Positions 50,445 to 61,158 of a DNA stretch of 61,651 nucleotides are shown piece after piece. The translations under genes and the position numbers were made by a program. Position 1 is the first letter of the stretch; each line of letters starts with the position of its first letter. The notes below the pieces were generated by a model that saw only the letters and a list, made by a program, of their open reading frames with translations, had not been told where the DNA came from and did no database searches. The DNA is from Actinacidiphila bryophytorum. GTDB lineage: Bacteria; Actinomycetota; Actinomycetes; Streptomycetales; Streptomycetaceae. The stretch is from NCBI RefSeq assembly GCF_016916835.1, contig NZ_JAFFIX010000032.1, positions 1-61,651 of the forward strand. Direction: 5' to 3'.

Positions 50445-51657
50445 GCGAGACCTTCCAATACGTCGGCGAGCGCGGACACTCCGGCGAGACAGTCGTCCTC
50501 GGCCGCGCTTTCTGCCGGGGAGTGCGAGACGCCGGAGGGGTTGCGTACGAACAGCATGGCGGTCGGGACGGCCGCGGAGAGGATTCCGGCGTCGTGTCCC
50601 GCGCCGGTCGGCAGCACGGGGACCGGCGCACCCGCTCCGAGCAGGGCGGCAAGGGTGTCACGCAGCTCGTGGGCGAACTCGACCACCGGGGTGAACGACT
50701 CGCGTACGACGCTCACCTCGACGCCGTCGCGGGCGCCGCGCTCCCTGGCAGCCTGCTCGATCGCGGCGACGACCTCGGCGAGGGTGTCCTCGTCCGCGGC
50801 CCGCGAGTCCAGCCAGCCGCGCACCTGCGAGGCGATGGCGTTGACGCCGTTCGGCTCGACCGCGACCTTGCCGAAGGTGGCGAGCGCGCCGGCCAGCCGG
50901 GCCTTCTTCCTGGCGGCCAGGACGGTGGTGGCGTAGGTGAGCATCGGGTCGCGGCGGTCCTCGATGCGGGTGGTGCCGGCGTGGTTGGCCTCGCCGCGGA
51001 AGTCGAAGCGCCAGCGGCCGTGCGGCCAGATCGCCGAGGCCACGCCGACCGGCCGGTCCAGCAGGTCCAGCGCGCGGCCCTGCTCGACGTGCAGCTCGAC
51101 GAAGGCGCCGACGCGGGCCAGCCGTTCGGGGTCCGCGCCGATCGCGTCCGGGTCCTGCCCGGCCTTCTCCATGGCCTGGGCGAGGCTGACGCCGTCGGCG
51201 TCGACCAGTGCCCTGGCGTCCTGCGGGCTGAGCTGCCCCGCGGTGAGCCGGGACCCGACGCAGGCCAGGCCGAAGCGGGCGCCCTCCTCGTCGACGAAGT
51301 TGACGACGGCCAGCGGCCGGCGCGGCCGGGCGCCGCGGGCGCGCAGCTCGTCCAGGGCGGCGAAGGACGACACGACGCCGAGCGGCCCGTCGAAGGCGCC
51401 GCCGTCGGGGACGGAGTCCAGGTGGGAGCCGGTGACGACGGCGTCGCCCGCGGCCGGATCTCCCAGCCAGGCCCACTGGTTGCCGTTGCGGTCCGTCTCG
51501 TAGGCCAGGCCCCGGTCCTCGGCCTGGGAGCGGAACCAGGCGCGGCAGTCGGCGTCCGCCGGCGTCCACGCGTAGCGCCGGTAGCCGCCGGAGCCGGTGT
51601 GCCGGCCGATCGGGGCCAGCTCCCGCCACATGGCAGGGAAGGCGGCGCCCACGGAGG

Positions 51658-51661
<4 letters not shown>
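50435..51661 (-). CDS. M20-family amidohydrolase (allantoate amidohydrolase/carbamoylase type) in the hut operon
   Basis: A 408-aa binuclear metal hydrolase. TGSHLDSVPDGGAFDGPLGV, VVNFVDEEGARFGLACVG, FVELHVEQGRALD and GEANHAGTTRIEDRRDPM are the signatures of allantoate amidohydrolases and N-carbamoyl-L-amino-acid hydrolases. It sits between hutU and hutF with GTGA overlaps at both ends. The product of HutF is N-formylglutamate, which needs a hydrolase to release glutamate; no hutG-type gene is present in this window. I therefore infer that this enzyme may be the N-formylglutamate deformylase, against its usual label. GTG 51661 is set by the overlap with the hutU stop. Confidence 0.9.
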
Positions 51662-53316
<1,655 letters not shown>

Positions 53317-53345
53317 CGGTGCGGCCTCCTCGTCGTGGCATTGGA

Positions 53346-53370
53346 TATTCACATCCTGGCCAGGTGAATA
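53346..53370. promoter_or_regulatory. palindromic operator candidate upstream of hutU
   Basis: TATTCAC-N11-GTGAATA (7-bp arms, 25 nt in all) encloses an inner palindrome CCTGGCCAGG. It lies 30-54 nt upstream of the hutU start, between hutU and the divergent decarboxylase gene, and is clearly more AT-rich than its surroundings. Confidence 0.55.
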
Positions 53371-53455
53371 GCTCTAGTCAACAAGGCCCGCGCCGCCTCC
53401 CGCCCGCGTGCTGCGAGGGGGGTGCGGTGGCGGCGCGGCCCGGCGGGATGGTGGG

Positions 53456-54784
53456 ATGGCGTCCATGACGGACGAGGCGGCGGTACGCCGGCAGGACGCG
53501 CTGCGCTCAGCGGTGGAGACCGGCCTGGTCAACGAGGCGGAACCGGTCGTCGGGCTGCTGGATGTCGCCGGCGTCCGGCAGGCGGCGACCTCGCTGCACG
53601 CGGCCTTCGCCACCCCCGGGGTGGCGGTCGAGCACACCTTCGCCGTGAAAGCCGCCTCCCTGGTGCCCGTGCTCGCACTGCTCGGGCAGTACGGGCTCGG
53701 CGCCGAGGTGGCCAGCCCCGGCGAACTCGCCCTGGCCCGCGCCGCCGGCATCCCGCCGGAAAGGACCGTGCTCGACTCCCCCGCCAAGACCACCGCAGAA
53801 CTGCGCGAGGCACTGTCCCTGGGCATCGCCGTCAACGCCGACAACCCGCAGGAGATCGCCAGGATCGACGCCCTGCTGGCCGCGGCCCCCTCCGCCTCGC
53901 CGATCGGACTGCGGGTCAACCCGCAGGTCGGCGGCGGCAGCATCGACGCGATGAGCACCGCGACCGCCACCTCGAAGTTCGGCGTGGCACTGCGCGACCC
54001 GGGCGCCGAGGAATGGGTGCTGCGCACCTACGCCGAGCGGCCCTGGCTGAACCGCCTGCACACCCACACCGGCTCCCAGGGCGTGCCGCTGCCGCTGATG
54101 GCCGCGGGCGTCCGGGCCGCCTACGACCTGGCGGAACGCATCAACGCCGCCGCCGGCCGCCGCCAGGTCACCGTCCTGGACATCGGCGGCGGCCTGCCCG
54201 TCAACTTCGCCTCGGACGACATCACCCCGTCCTTCGGCGACTACGCCGACCTGCTGCGCGCCGAGGTCCCCGGCCTCTTCGACGGGCGCTACGGCATCGT
54301 CACCGAGTTCGGCCGCGCACTTCTCGCCAAGCACGGCACGGTCCTCGCCCGGGTCGAGTACGCCAAGTCCGCCGGCGGGCGGGCCATCGCCGTCACCCAC
54401 GCCGGTGCACAGGTCGCCACCCGCACCGTCTTCGCCCCGGAAGCCTGGCCGCTGCGGGTCCTGGCCCTCGACGCCGTCGGCCGCCCCAAGACCGGCGCCC
54501 CGGTCGTCCAGGACGTGGCTGGCCCCTGCTGCTTCGCCGGCGACCTGGTCGCCCAGGGCCGCGCCCTGCCGCTGCTGGACGCCGGGGACCATGTCGCGCT
54601 GCTGGACACCGGCGCCTACTACTTCTCGACGCACTTCGCCTACAACTCGCTGCCCCGCCCCGCCGTCTGGGCCTACACCGCAGCCCCGGGCGCCACACCG
54701 GCCTTCGCCTTGGTCCGCGCGGCCCAGTCCCCGGCCGACCTGCTCGCCGAGAGCGGCGCGGGCCTCCCCCCGCTCACCCCGTAA
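53456..54784 (+). CDS. PLP-dependent decarboxylase, diaminopimelate/ornithine decarboxylase (fold III) family
   Basis: A 442-aa protein with an alanine-racemase-like barrel plus beta-domain. HTFAVKAASLVPVLALLGQYGLGAEVASPGELALARAAG carries the PLP lysine and strand, LHTHTGSQGVPLPLM and VLDIGGGLPVNF bind PLP phosphate, and VVQDVAGPCCFAGDLVAQGRALP is the catalytic-cysteine region of the decarboxylase group. The true substrate is unknown and lysA-like activity should not be assumed. ATG 53456 and ATG 53465 are both possible. It is divergent from hutU across the palindrome, so it may be co-regulated. Confidence 0.88.
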   Translation: MASMTDEAAVRRQDALRSAVETGLVNEAEPVVGLLDVAGVRQAATSLHAAFATPGVAVEHTFAVKAASLVPVLALLGQYGLGAEVASPGELALARAAGIPPERTVLDSPAKTTAELREALSLGIAVNADNPQEIARIDALLAAAPSASPIGLRVNPQVGGGSIDAMSTATATSKFGVALRDPGAEEWVLRTYAERPWLNRLHTHTGSQGVPLPLMAAGVRAAYDLAERINAAAGRRQVTVLDIGGGLPVNFASDDITPSFGDYADLLRAEVPGLFDGRYGIVTEFGRALLAKHGTVLARVEYAKSAGGRAIAVTHAGAQVATRTVFAPEAWPLRVLALDAVGRPKTGAPVVQDVAGPCCFAGDLVAQGRALPLLDAGDHVALLDTGAYYFSTHFAYNSLPRPAVWAYTAAPGATPAFALVRAAQSPADLLAESGAGLPPLTP

Positions 54785-54836
54785 GCAGGCAGCCAGGCAG
54801 CCCGGTAGCGGCGCCGGACAGGCCTGCGCCCAGGCT

Positions 54837-55418
54837 TCAGCGCCTGCGGCGGGCACCGCCGGGCGCCGCGTCACCGGCGGCTATGCCGGTGAGCTGGTAG
54901 GCGGCCGGATCGCCGTCCGGGCGGACCCAGAGCAGCGCGTCCTTGCCGCGCTCTATCCGGGCCAGCCGCAGCGACCTGGCGAACAGCCCCGCGCCGACAC
55001 CGCCGAGGAGCATGCCCCCCGCGCAGGGCAGCGCCAGCGAGGAGGCCGCCGCGACGACGAAGGCCGCCGCCAGCCACCAGCGCCGCCGGCGCGCCCAGGC
55101 GCGAGCGGTCACCTTGCGGTCCTGAAGGTAGACCGACTTCGCCGCCTTGGTCGCCGCCTCGGCCCGCACGGTGTGCCGCCCGCCGCGTATCAGGAAGGCG
55201 GCCGCCGCCGCGATGATGAAGAGCGCCGCACCGGCCATGACGCCGATCCGCCGTCCGGTCGGGCTGAAGGTCACCGCCGTCCCTGGCACCGCGGCGACGA
55301 CGCCCAGCCACCACAGCCAGGTCCCCGCCGTCCGCACCGTCACCGCCACCCGCGCCAATGTGTAGGCCCCGCGCACCACGTCGCGCCTCCTCCTCCGCCG
55401 CGTCCACGGCCGCGGCAT
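54837..55418 (-). CDS. small membrane protein of unknown function (193 aa)
   Basis: Basic N-terminus (MPRPWTRRRRRRDVV), then about four hydrophobic segments (TWLWWLGVVAAVPGTAV, IGVMAGAALFIIAAAAAFLI, WWLAAAFVVAAASSLAL, GGMLLGGVGAGLF) and an Arg-rich C-terminus. No domain is recognised. It is convergent with the decarboxylase gene. Competing antisense and other-frame readings here lack hydrophobic organisation, which is why I favour this frame. Confidence 0.7.
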   Translation of the reverse strand: MPRPWTRRRRRRDVVRGAYTLARVAVTVRTAGTWLWWLGVVAAVPGTAVTFSPTGRRIGVMAGAALFIIAAAAAFLIRGGRHTVRAEAATKAAKSVYLQDRKVTARAWARRRRWWLAAAFVVAAASSLALPCAGGMLLGGVGAGLFARSLRLARIERGKDALLWVRPDGDPAAYQLTGIAAGDAAPGGARRRR

Positions 55419-55491
55419 CGCCTGACAAGTGCTCGGGAGGCTACTTCGGAATTCTCAGATTTTCGTTAAGACGTATGGATTCGGCCGACAT

Positions 55492-55566
55492 CCGTTCATC
55501 CCCCTGCCGTTCATCCCTCTGCCGTTCGTCCACCGGCCGCTCGTCCACGGCCCTTCATCCCCGGGC
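55492..55566. repeat. 15-nt tandem repeat, about five units
   Basis: Units at 55492, 55507, 55522, 55537 and 55552 follow CCGTTCATCCCTCTG with growing divergence. They lie in the non-coding gap downstream of the RpiR gene. The 15-nt period keeps a reading frame, but I see no supported gene there. Confidence 0.75.
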
Positions 55567-55579
55567 AGGCGCCCCCGCC

Positions 55580-56440
55580 TCACTCCACGAAGACCCCGCG
55601 CGCCGCGGCCTGCGCGTCGAACTCCTCCAGCCGCGCCTGCGCGTCGGGCAGCTCGTCGCACATCGACTCCAGCAGCGCCCGCCCGAGCAGCATCGGCGCG
55701 CACGCGGTGTCGAAGGCCAGCCCGGTCCCGACCGCGGCCTGCAGCAGCAGGTCGCTGTGCGCGGCGACCGGCGCGAAGGCGCTGTCGGCCACGGTGACCA
55801 CGGTCAGCCCCGCCTCCCGCGCGAGGACCAGCGCGTCGATCACCTCCCGCGGGTGCCGGGGCAGCGCGAAGCACAGCAGTGCGCTCGCCCCCGCCCGTGC
55901 CGCCGCGTCGATCCGGTCGGCGAGCATCGTGCCGCCCTCGTCCAGCAGCCGCACGTCGAGGTGCACCTTGGCCGCGAAATAGGCGAAGCCGCGGGCCTGC
56001 GCCCCTGCCGCCCGCAGTCCGAGCACCGGCAGCGGAACCGAGCCGGCGAGCACCGCACCGGCCCTGGCGACAGGACCCGGGTCGGTGAGCTGCGCCGCGA
56101 GGTGCCGCAAGTTCTCGATCTCGGCGTACACCGCCTGCTGGTACTCGTTGCAGCCCGCCGCATCAGGTGCCGCAGACACCGGGGCCACCTCGCGCAGGTG
56201 CTTGCGAAGGGCCGGGTAGCCGTCGAAGCCGAGCGCCACCGCGAAGCGGGTCACGGACGGCTGGCTGACGCCCGCGAGTTCGGCCACCTCCACGCTGGAC
56301 AGGAAGGGCGCGTCTGCGGCCCTGCGCACCAGGCAGTGCGCGATCCTGCGCTGGGTCGGCGTCAGGCGGTGCGCCTCGAAGAGCTTCAGCAGCCTGCCCG
56401 CCCCCGCGGTCCCGTGCTCGCCCCCGGCCGCGCTACTCAT
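55580..56440 (-). CDS. MurR/RpiR family transcriptional regulator
   Basis: A 286-aa regulator. The N-terminal HTH_6 domain (LTPTQRRIAHCLVRRAADAPFLSSVEVAELAGVSQPSVTRFAVALGFDGYPALRKHLRE) is followed by a C-terminal SIS sugar-phosphate-binding domain (VLGLRAAGAQARGFAYFAAKVHL, ALLCFALPRHPREVIDALVLAREAGLTVVTVADS). It probably senses a phosphosugar or related metabolite. Its target is not evident; the hut operator 2-3 kb away is one candidate. ATG 56440. Confidence 0.92.
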   Translation of the reverse strand: MSSAAGGEHGTAGAGRLLKLFEAHRLTPTQRRIAHCLVRRAADAPFLSSVEVAELAGVSQPSVTRFAVALGFDGYPALRKHLREVAPVSAAPDAAGCNEYQQAVYAEIENLRHLAAQLTDPGPVARAGAVLAGSVPLPVLGLRAAGAQARGFAYFAAKVHLDVRLLDEGGTMLADRIDAAARAGASALLCFALPRHPREVIDALVLAREAGLTVVTVADSAFAPVAAHSDLLLQAAVGTGLAFDTACAPMLLGRALLESMCDELPDAQARLEEFDAQAAARGVFVE

Positions 56441-56542
56441 CGCCGTCCATCACTGACCCCGTCCACCGGCACTTATTCACTCGCCCAAGACTCTGCATGA
56501 CCGTATGCAGTTCGGCAAGAGCCGTGACCGCGCCCGTCGGCG

Positions 56543-57055
56543 TCACAGCGGCAGCGCCGCCGCCAGGCCCCGTATCCCGGGCAGCGCCCCGGCGCTCGCG
56601 CACTGCCAATATCCGGCCCCCGCCTGGGAGTGCACCGCATAGACCGCCGTCGCCTCGAACAGCACCGCGAGCACGCCGGGCACGGATATGACCAGCGCGA
56701 GACTGCCCTGCCAGGAGTCCACTCCCCGCAGCCCCGCCCGCCGCGACGCCCTGAACAGCAGCCCGCACACCACCAGCGCCGCCACCCCGCACACCAGGGC
56801 CGCGTAGACGAGCGCGAACAACGTCCACGGCACCGCCAGTTGATGGCACAGCTCATCCGCCCGCTTGCCCCGCCGGTCCTGCAGCAGCGCGGCGCCGACC
56901 AGCAGCAGCACGCCCAGCAGCACCAGCCCCGGCACCGCCAGCGTCCGCCGCCGCCACTCGCGCCCCGGCGGCGGCCGCCGCACCCGCGCCCCGCCTGCCC
57001 GGGCCTGCCCGCCCGCGTCCGCCCCGCCCATGGCGAGACCCGCCACGTCGCTCAT
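56543..57055 (-). CDS. small integral membrane protein of unknown function (170 aa)
   Basis: A Gly/Arg-rich N-terminus precedes three to four hydrophobic helices (LAVPGLVLLGVLLLVGAALL, TLFALVYAALVCGVAALVVCGLLF, LALVISVPGVLAVLFEATAVY). No domain is recognised. ATG 57055 has a G-rich stretch upstream. It stands alone between the RpiR gene and the MMPL terminator. Confidence 0.75.
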   Translation of the reverse strand: MSDVAGLAMGGADAGGQARAGGARVRRPPPGREWRRRTLAVPGLVLLGVLLLVGAALLQDRRGKRADELCHQLAVPWTLFALVYAALVCGVAALVVCGLLFRASRRAGLRGVDSWQGSLALVISVPGVLAVLFEATAVYAVHSQAGAGYWQCASAGALPGIRGLAAALPL

Positions 57056-57142
57056 CTGCCGCCCCCACTTTCCCCGTTGCCCCCGTCGACCGGCCGCCCA
57101 ACCGGGAGCCGGTCACTCACTGCTGTCTCAGAGTAACCGAAA

Positions 57143-57175
57143 GGGCCGGACAGGTGATCGACACCTGTCCGGCCC
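57143..57175 (-). terminator. terminator after the MMPL gene
   Basis: A perfect 14-bp stem GGGCCGGACAGGTG with its complement and an ATCGA loop, downstream of the MMPL stop. Confidence 0.85.
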
Positions 57176-57211
57176 TGTGGATAACTCGGCTACCGCCGAA
57201 GAAACCCCAGC

Positions 57212-59425
57212 TCAGCGCTGCCGGGTCTTGTCCAGCTCCGGCCCGCGCGCACCGCCGGAGCCGCTCGGGCCAACGGTTCCGCCCAGCTCGCCGACGCCGC
57301 CGGGGACACCCGCCCCGGCGGCCGCGGGCTCGGCGGCCCGGTCGGCATGCCCGGGCCACCACGCTGCGTGACCGATCAGCGCGGTGAGGCTCGGCGTGAA
57401 GAACATCGCCATCACGAAGGCCGCCATCACGATGCCGAAGGCGACCGCGAAGCCCATCTGGGTCAGGAAGGAGTTGCCCGACAGCATCAGGGTGCCGAAG
57501 GTCGCCGCCAGGATCAGACCGGCCGCACCGATCGTCGGACCCGCGTGCTTGAGTGCCTCGGCCGCCGCCTCCCGCGGGCTGCGGCCCTCCTGGGCCTCTT
57601 CCCTCAGCCGCGCGATCATCAGGATGTTGTAGTCCGTGCCGATGGCGACGACGAACAGGTACATGATGATCGGCAGCAGGAAGATCAGCCCGTCGCCGCG
57701 GCCGAAGATCAGCACCGTGGTGCCGAGCGTCGCGCCGAAGCCGAGGCCGACCGAGGCGATCAGGTACCAGGGCGCCACGACGCTGCGCAGCAGGAGGCCC
57801 AGGATGATCATGATCAGCACCGCGGCCACCGGGAAGACGGTGCGGTAGTCGTGGTTGACGGCCGCGTTGATGTCCTTGAAGACCGAGGACGAGCCGCCGA
57901 CGTAGGCCACGCTCCCCGGCGGCGCGTTGTCGTGCGCGACCGTCCGCACGCCGCCGACCGCCTTGATGGCCTGGTCGCTGGCGGCCTCGTACTTGAGCGT
58001 GACCGTGAAGTTGGCGGTGGTGCCCGCCTTGTTCAGGTCGGTCTTCTGGTCGAAGGTGACGTCGGCGACGCCGTCGGCCCCGTGCAGCTTGTCGGCGTAC
58101 GCGGTGAAGTCCGCCGTCAGCGGCTTGCCGTCGGTGCTGGTGAGGTAGACGTTGGTCGGCTCGGCCGCGCCGGCGGAGTAGGCCTTGGCCAGGGTGTCCT
58201 GGACGACCATCGACTCCTTGGTCTTCGGGATCGAGCCGGAGGCCAGGTCGTAGGAGGCCTTGTAGCCGAGGGTGCCCAGCGCGAGCAGCACCATGACCAG
58301 GCCGGAGACGATCGCGACCATGCCCGACTTTCGGCCGACCAGGGAGCCGATGGCGGCGAAGCGCGTGCCGCCGGGCTCCTTGTTCCACTTCTTGCCGGGC
58401 CAGAACAGTGCGCGCGGCGGGATCAGCGAGCAGATCGCCGGGAAGAGCGTCAGACCCGCCACCAGGGTGACCGCGACCAGGATGGCCAGGGCGGGGCCGA
58501 GCTGGGTGAGGAAGCCCAGGGTCGACAGTGCGAGCGCGCAGAAGGCGATGATGACCGCGCCGGCCGCGGAGGCGATGGCCTCGCCGACCCGGGTGACGCT
58601 GTTGATCATCGCTTCCTTGGGCTCGTCGCCCGCTCGCAGCCGTTCCCGGTAGCGGAACATCAGGAAGAGGAAGTAGTCGGTGCCGACACCGAGCACCACC
58701 ACGATCAGCAGGGCCGAGATCGAGCTGTTGGCCTGCAGTCCGAAGACCTTCGTGGCGTCGGCGATCAGGGCGTTGGAGACGGTGAAGACCACGCCGAGCA
58801 GCAGGATCAGCGGCATCACGGCGATCAGCGGGGATCTGAAGATGATCGACAGCGTGACGATGATGATCAGCAGCGAGCCGAAGAGCGCGACGGCGTCAGA
58901 GGTCTTGCCCGCGTCCTGCTGGTCGAGGTTCTGCGCGGCCTGGCCGCCGACCTGCACCTTCAGCGCGGTGCCCTTGGCCAGTGCGGTGGAGTCGTCGCGC
59001 AGCGCCTTGGCGGCGTCGGCCTGCTTGGGCTGGCCCTGCGACTTCTTGTCCATCTGGACGAGCGCCGTCTGGAACCTGCCGTCCTTCGACGGGGACCCGT
59101 CGGTCACCTTCTGGACCTCGTCGATCTTCTTCTGACCGAGTTCCTTGGTGATCCTGGCGATGTCGGCCTTGTCGGTCGCCGTCAGCTTGCCCTGGTCGGC
59201 GCGCTGGTAGAGGACGATCGCGGACGGGGTGAAGGCCGAGGGGAAGGCCTTCTCCTGCAGGTCCATGGCCTTGATGGACTCGTAGCTGCTGGGCAGGAAG
59301 CTGCTCTCGTCGCTGTTGGACGGCAGGCTCGGCGCCGTCGCGATGATTGCGACCGCCGCGATCAGCCACGCGACGATGGTCCATACGGGATGGCGGACGA
59401 CTGTGCGTCCGATGCGGTGGAACAT
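57212..59425 (-). CDS. MMPL-family RND transporter
   Basis: A 737-aa membrane protein with the MmpL/RND layout: helix 1 near residues 14-30, an extracytoplasmic domain, helices 2-6 including ALLIVVVLGVGTDYFLFLMFRYRERLR (the GTDY motif of proton coupling), a second extracytoplasmic domain, and helices 7-12 with VVAIGTDYNILMIARLREEAQEG, the second GTDY. A Gly/Ala-rich tail follows. It exports lipids, siderophores or drugs by proton motive force; the substrate is unknown. ATG 59425 has GGAGG at about 9 nt. Confidence 0.94.
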   Translation of the reverse strand: MFHRIGRTVVRHPVWTIVAWLIAAVAIIATAPSLPSNSDESSFLPSSYESIKAMDLQEKAFPSAFTPSAIVLYQRADQGKLTATDKADIARITKELGQKKIDEVQKVTDGSPSKDGRFQTALVQMDKKSQGQPKQADAAKALRDDSTALAKGTALKVQVGGQAAQNLDQQDAGKTSDAVALFGSLLIIIVTLSIIFRSPLIAVMPLILLLGVVFTVSNALIADATKVFGLQANSSISALLIVVVLGVGTDYFLFLMFRYRERLRAGDEPKEAMINSVTRVGEAIASAAGAVIIAFCALALSTLGFLTQLGPALAILVAVTLVAGLTLFPAICSLIPPRALFWPGKKWNKEPGGTRFAAIGSLVGRKSGMVAIVSGLVMVLLALGTLGYKASYDLASGSIPKTKESMVVQDTLAKAYSAGAAEPTNVYLTSTDGKPLTADFTAYADKLHGADGVADVTFDQKTDLNKAGTTANFTVTLKYEAASDQAIKAVGGVRTVAHDNAPPGSVAYVGGSSSVFKDINAAVNHDYRTVFPVAAVLIMIILGLLLRSVVAPWYLIASVGLGFGATLGTTVLIFGRGDGLIFLLPIIMYLFVVAIGTDYNILMIARLREEAQEGRSPREAAAEALKHAGPTIGAAGLILAATFGTLMLSGNSFLTQMGFAVAFGIVMAAFVMAMFFTPSLTALIGHAAWWPGHADRAAEPAAAGAGVPGGVGELGGTVGPSGSGGARGPELDKTRQR

Positions 59426-59580
59426 GCGGTGCTGCCTCCATGGCAGGACGTATCACCGCCACCCTTCGGAGCGGGACCGGGGTATCGGCGACCCGGGCGG
59501 CCTGGGGCGGCCGCCCGGTTGGTGCGGGCATCGTTGTCTGGGGCATGAGCTTACTTGCCGCCCGGCTAGCAGCAACCTCT

Positions 59581-59594
59581 GGGTCGTACGACCC
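59581..59594. promoter_or_regulatory. perfect 14-bp palindrome upstream of the MMPL gene
   Basis: GGGTCGTACGACCC is an exact palindrome in the 223-nt gap between the MMPL start and the MatB-like stop. It is a plausible repressor site for the transporter, about 155 nt upstream of its start. Confidence 0.4.
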
Positions 59595-59648
59595 CGGCTT
59601 GCCTGCCGGCCGGAGCGCACAGGCCCCGTGCCCCTACCCCTATCCCGG

Positions 59649-61067
59649 TCAGACGGGAGGCAGCAACCGCTTTTGCGGCTTGCCCATCGCGTTGCGCGGC
59701 AGCTCAGCGAGGAATCGGACGGTACGCGGCCGCTTGTGGACGGACAGCTGCGCGGCCACGAAGTCCGTCAGCTCCGCGGCGCTCACCCCGTCGGCCACCA
59801 CATAGGCGACGATCTCCTGCCCCAGGTCCGGGTGCGGAGCTCCGACGACGGCGGCCTCGCGTACGGCCGGATGGCCCAGCAGCGCGTTCTCCACCTCCCC
59901 CGCGCCGATGCGGTATCCGCCCGACTTGATCAGGTCGGTCGAGGCCCGGCCGACGATCCGGTGGGTGCCGTCGGGGTCGACCGACGCGATGTCGCCGGTA
60001 CGGAACCAGCCGTCCGCGGTGTACGAGGCCGCCGTCGCCTCCGGCCGCCCCAGATAGCCGTCGAAGAGGGTGGGTCCCTGCACCTGGAGTTCGCCGACGC
60101 CGTCGACCGGATCGGCGATACGGGTGGCGATGCCCGGCAGCGCGCTGCCGACCGCGCCCGGCCTGCGCTCGCCCGCCGCCCGCGCGCTCACCGTGATCAG
60201 CGTCTCCGTCATGCCGTAGCGCTCGACCGGCCGGTGCCCGGTCAGCGCACGCAGGTCGCGGAAGACCGGCGCGGGCAGCGGCGCGCTGCCCGACACCAGC
60301 AGCCTGGCGCCGGCCAGCGCCCTTGCCGCGACCTCGTCGCGCGCCACCCGGTGCCAGACCGTGGGCACCCCGAAGTAGAGGCTGCCGCCCGCGGCCGCGT
60401 ACGCCTGCGGGGTGGGCCTGCCGGTGTGCACCAGGCGACTGCCGGTGCGCAGCGCGCCGAGCACGCCCAGCACCAGGCCGTGCACATGGAACAGCGGAAG
60501 CCCGTGCACGAGGGTGTCGTCCGCGGTCCACTGCCACGCCTGCGCGAGGGCGTCGAGGTCGGCGGCAACGGCCGCACGCGAGATCAGGACGCCCTTGGGC
60601 GGCCCGGTGGTGCCCGACGTGTAGAGGACCAGCGCGGCGTCCCCGTACGGCGTCCCGGCCGCTGCCGGCTCGGCACTGTGCCCGGGCTCGGCAATAGGCG
60701 CAGCCCCGGCAATATGCGCGGCTTCCGCACTGTGCGCACCCGCCGGGAAGTCCGCGCGCTCGGCGAAGTCCACCGGCACCAGCTGCGCACCGGAGTCCCG
60801 CAGGATGTGCTCGCTCTCCGCGGCTCCCGCGTCCGGCGCGAGCGGCACCACGGGCACGCCGGCCAGCAGCCCGCCGACCACCGCGGCCACCGTCTCCAGC
60901 GACGCCGTCGCCCTGACTGCGAAGGCCGGTGCCCCCGCCACCCTCCGGGCGACGGCACCGGCAGCGCCGAGCAGCTCCTCGTAACTGCAGGTCCGCCCGT
61001 CGACGGTCACCGCGTCCACCCGGTCGGCCCCTGCGTGCAGAGCGGTCAGCAGCGGCGCGTCGGCCAT
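59649..61067 (-). CDS. AMP-dependent acyl-CoA synthetase, malonyl-CoA synthetase (MatB)-like
   Basis: A 472-aa ANL-family ligase. The ATP loop is LVLYTSGTTGPPKGVLI, followed by LAQAWQWTADDTLVHGLPLFHVHGLVLGVLGALRTGSRL, YFGVPTVWHRVAR, RYGMTETLITVSARA, GWFRTGDIA and the C-terminal DLIKSGGYRIGAGEVENALLGHP, ending in the catalytic lysine of RNAMGKPQKRLL. Sequence and length strongly recall S. coelicolor MatB, which makes malonyl- and methylmalonyl-CoA from free acids. An Ala/Glu/His-rich insertion (SAEAAHIAGAAPIAEPGHSAE) precedes the ATP loop. ATG 61067 has GGAGGAGG upstream. Confidence 0.92.
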   Translation of the reverse strand: MADAPLLTALHAGADRVDAVTVDGRTCSYEELLGAAGAVARRVAGAPAFAVRATASLETVAAVVGGLLAGVPVVPLAPDAGAAESEHILRDSGAQLVPVDFAERADFPAGAHSAEAAHIAGAAPIAEPGHSAEPAAAGTPYGDAALVLYTSGTTGPPKGVLISRAAVAADLDALAQAWQWTADDTLVHGLPLFHVHGLVLGVLGALRTGSRLVHTGRPTPQAYAAAGGSLYFGVPTVWHRVARDEVAARALAGARLLVSGSAPLPAPVFRDLRALTGHRPVERYGMTETLITVSARAAGERRPGAVGSALPGIATRIADPVDGVGELQVQGPTLFDGYLGRPEATAASYTADGWFRTGDIASVDPDGTHRIVGRASTDLIKSGGYRIGAGEVENALLGHPAVREAAVVGAPHPDLGQEIVAYVVADGVSAAELTDFVAAQLSVHKRPRTVRFLAELPRNAMGKPQKRLLPPV

Positions 61068-61158
61068 GGCGGGGTCCTCCTCCGGAACGGCTGACCCCCG
61101 GGGAAAACGGGGGCTAACCCCAGTGTCGCCCACGGTCCCGGCTCTCTACGGTGTGCCT

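Noticed and set aside
47827..50936. Long plus-strand open frames across hutI, hutF and the M20 gene
   Set aside because: Antisense to enzymes with metal-site motifs and overlapping start/stop junctions.
53456..54784. Naming the PLP decarboxylase lysA
   Set aside because: The fold is right, but substrate residues cannot be judged by eye, and its place next to the hut operon does not point to lysine synthesis.
55455..55874. A minus-strand frame with GRGMNG repeats over the 15-nt tandem repeats
   Set aside because: Most of it overlaps the RpiR gene in another frame; the peptide repeat only mirrors the DNA repeat, and no ribosome binding site or family supports it.
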